Positions 33,079 through 33,678 of a stretch of 33,678 nt of DNA are shown here, in pieces (position 1 is the first letter of the stretch; each line of letters opens with the position of its first letter). A program made the position numbers and the translations under genes. Source of the DNA: Sulfolobales archaeon (GTDB lineage Archaea > Thermoproteota > Thermoprotei_A > Sulfolobales > NBVN01); contig JANXEN010000002.1 in the NCBI GenBank assembly GCA_025058345.1, forward strand, positions 1-33,678. The letters are read 5' to 3'. Under the pieces are notes generated by a model. That model saw only the letters and a program-made list of their open reading frames with translations, was not told where the DNA came from and did not search any database.

Positions 33079-33678
33079 ATCTACGCACCTGTAAATGCGT
33101 GTCTAAATGCTTAATTACGATGATTAGTTCGCCCGGCTCTATGACCTCCTCCGACTTAGCTAGCCAGTACTCCCCTTCAACAAATACGTAGCCGAAGGAG
33201 TTAGGAACTAGCCTATCTACAGCTTTACCAACTTTACCCTCTAGGCTAAATAACTGCTTCTTCATTTTCCTAATCTTAATTAATTTCGTAAATATTAACG
33301 TTGTTGTGAAGGCCCCTATTCCCCCAATAATTATTGCTGTAATTCTAAATACCGCGAATTGCTCAGGTGTTAAGGCCGTAGTGGCTGGTATAGATGTAGG
33401 TATGAGTAGGATACCGAATACTAGAAAAACTATTCCCGCAATACCTGTAACACCGAATCCAGGTATTACGAAGAGTTCCAACATAAGTAGCAGTGACCCT
33501 AAAACTATCATGATAAGTGACGCTAAGTTCGGGTTAAATCCGGAGCCTATAAGGCCTAATATTAGGAAGACAAGGGCTAATGACGCGGCATATAGATTTG
33601 CGGAAGCTATTGAGAAAATTAATGCCATAACACCTATGCTGAAGAGTACGGTGTTGACTAACGAGTTAGTTAATACTG
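33068..33678 (-). CDS. NfeD-like membrane protein, N-terminus outside window
   Basis: Four or more hydrophobic helices (for example SLIMIVLGSLLLMLELFVIPGFGVTGIAGIV, bearing the NfeD ELFVIPGFG motif) precede a C-terminal OB fold (LEGKVGKAVDRLVPNSFGYVFVEGEYWLAKS). The frame is open without a stop to the right edge, and the residues before ATG 33628 (LTNSLVNTVLFSIGV) look like the continuation of the first helix. This is therefore probably the C-terminal part of a long NfeD with a ClpP-like serine protease domain beyond the edge. The short stomatin-operon form starting at 33628 is the alternative. It works with stomatin/SPFH proteins in other archaea. Confidence 0.85.
   Translation of the reverse strand, partial: VLTNSLVNTVLFSIGVMALIFSIASANLYAASLALVFLILGLIGSGFNPNLASLIMIVLGSLLLMLELFVIPGFGVTGIAGIVFLVFGILLIPTSIPATTALTPEQFAVFRITAIIIGGIGAFTTTLIFTKLIKIRKMKKQLFSLEGKVGKAVDRLVPNSFGYVFVEGEYWLAKSEEVIEPGELIIVIKHLDTHLQVRRYGS

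Overview
The window comes from the chromosome of a hyperthermophilic archaeon, most likely a member of the Thermoproteota (Crenarchaeota). The signs are a full-length reverse gyrase, an archaeal topoisomerase VI pair, archaeal ribosomal proteins L10e, S25e and L35Ae, RNA polymerase subunit Rpo11, transcription factor TFS, exosome subunit Csl4, an archaeal ATP-dependent DNA ligase, a ThyX/Dcd thymidylate route and TATA-box promoters. The DNA is AT-rich. I see no rRNA or tRNA gene, no transposon and no cas gene.

Layout. (1) 1-609 is the end of a CRISPR array (24-nt repeats, at least 9 spacers) that runs off the left edge. Its crRNA strand is the minus strand, so the AT-rich leader lies on its right (610 to about 760). 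(2) 942-3100 is a translation/RNA block: L10e, Dph2 and Csl4. (3) 3126-6758 is reverse gyrase (minus). (4) 6882-8744 holds CTP synthase and a convergent stand-alone Lrp-type ligand-binding protein. (5) 8902-9893 is a transcription cluster: Rpo11, an unknown 112-residue protein and TFS. (6) 10211-11899 is SufS with a small cysteine-bearing membrane protein. (7) 12056-14100 has an RHH regulator, TrmI, a two-repeat beta protein and S25e. (8) 14131-18769 is DNA repair and nucleotide metabolism: ligase, an unknown coiled-coil protein, family-4 uracil-DNA glycosylase, Dcd and ThyX, with a well-formed C/D box guide RNA between genes at 17560-17611. (9) 18848-22073 holds AMMECR1, a Mut7-C nuclease, L35Ae and Top6B, followed by Top6A (22082-24115), which carries an intein. 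(10) 24175-27956 has a methyltransferase, an EMC6-like membrane protein, RqcH and a four-CBS protein. (11) 27973-31848 has an L24e/TRASH-like zinc protein, a NikR-like regulator, a UbiA-family lipid synthase, an unknown beta-rich protein and superoxide dismutase. (12) 31891-33678 has a DUF763 protein and an NfeD-like protein cut by the right edge.

The most interesting signals are as follows. The Top6A intein sits inside the catalytic DxD motif, so the unspliced enzyme should be dead. Transcription units repeatedly show one design: box A, then about 27 nt to a predicted transcript start that falls on or just before a GGTG(AT) ribosome-binding site, then 5-7 nt to the start codon. By that rule several genes, and necessarily rpoL, appear to start at non-AUG/GUG/UUG codons. 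The C/D guide RNA has two exact 12-nt guides. The two leader-proximal CRISPR repeats share a point mutation that records a recent spacer acquisition.

Functional themes are genome maintenance at high temperature, dTTP and CTP supply, core transcription and translation, and ribosome and membrane quality control. All assignments come from reading protein motifs by eye; no database search was run.
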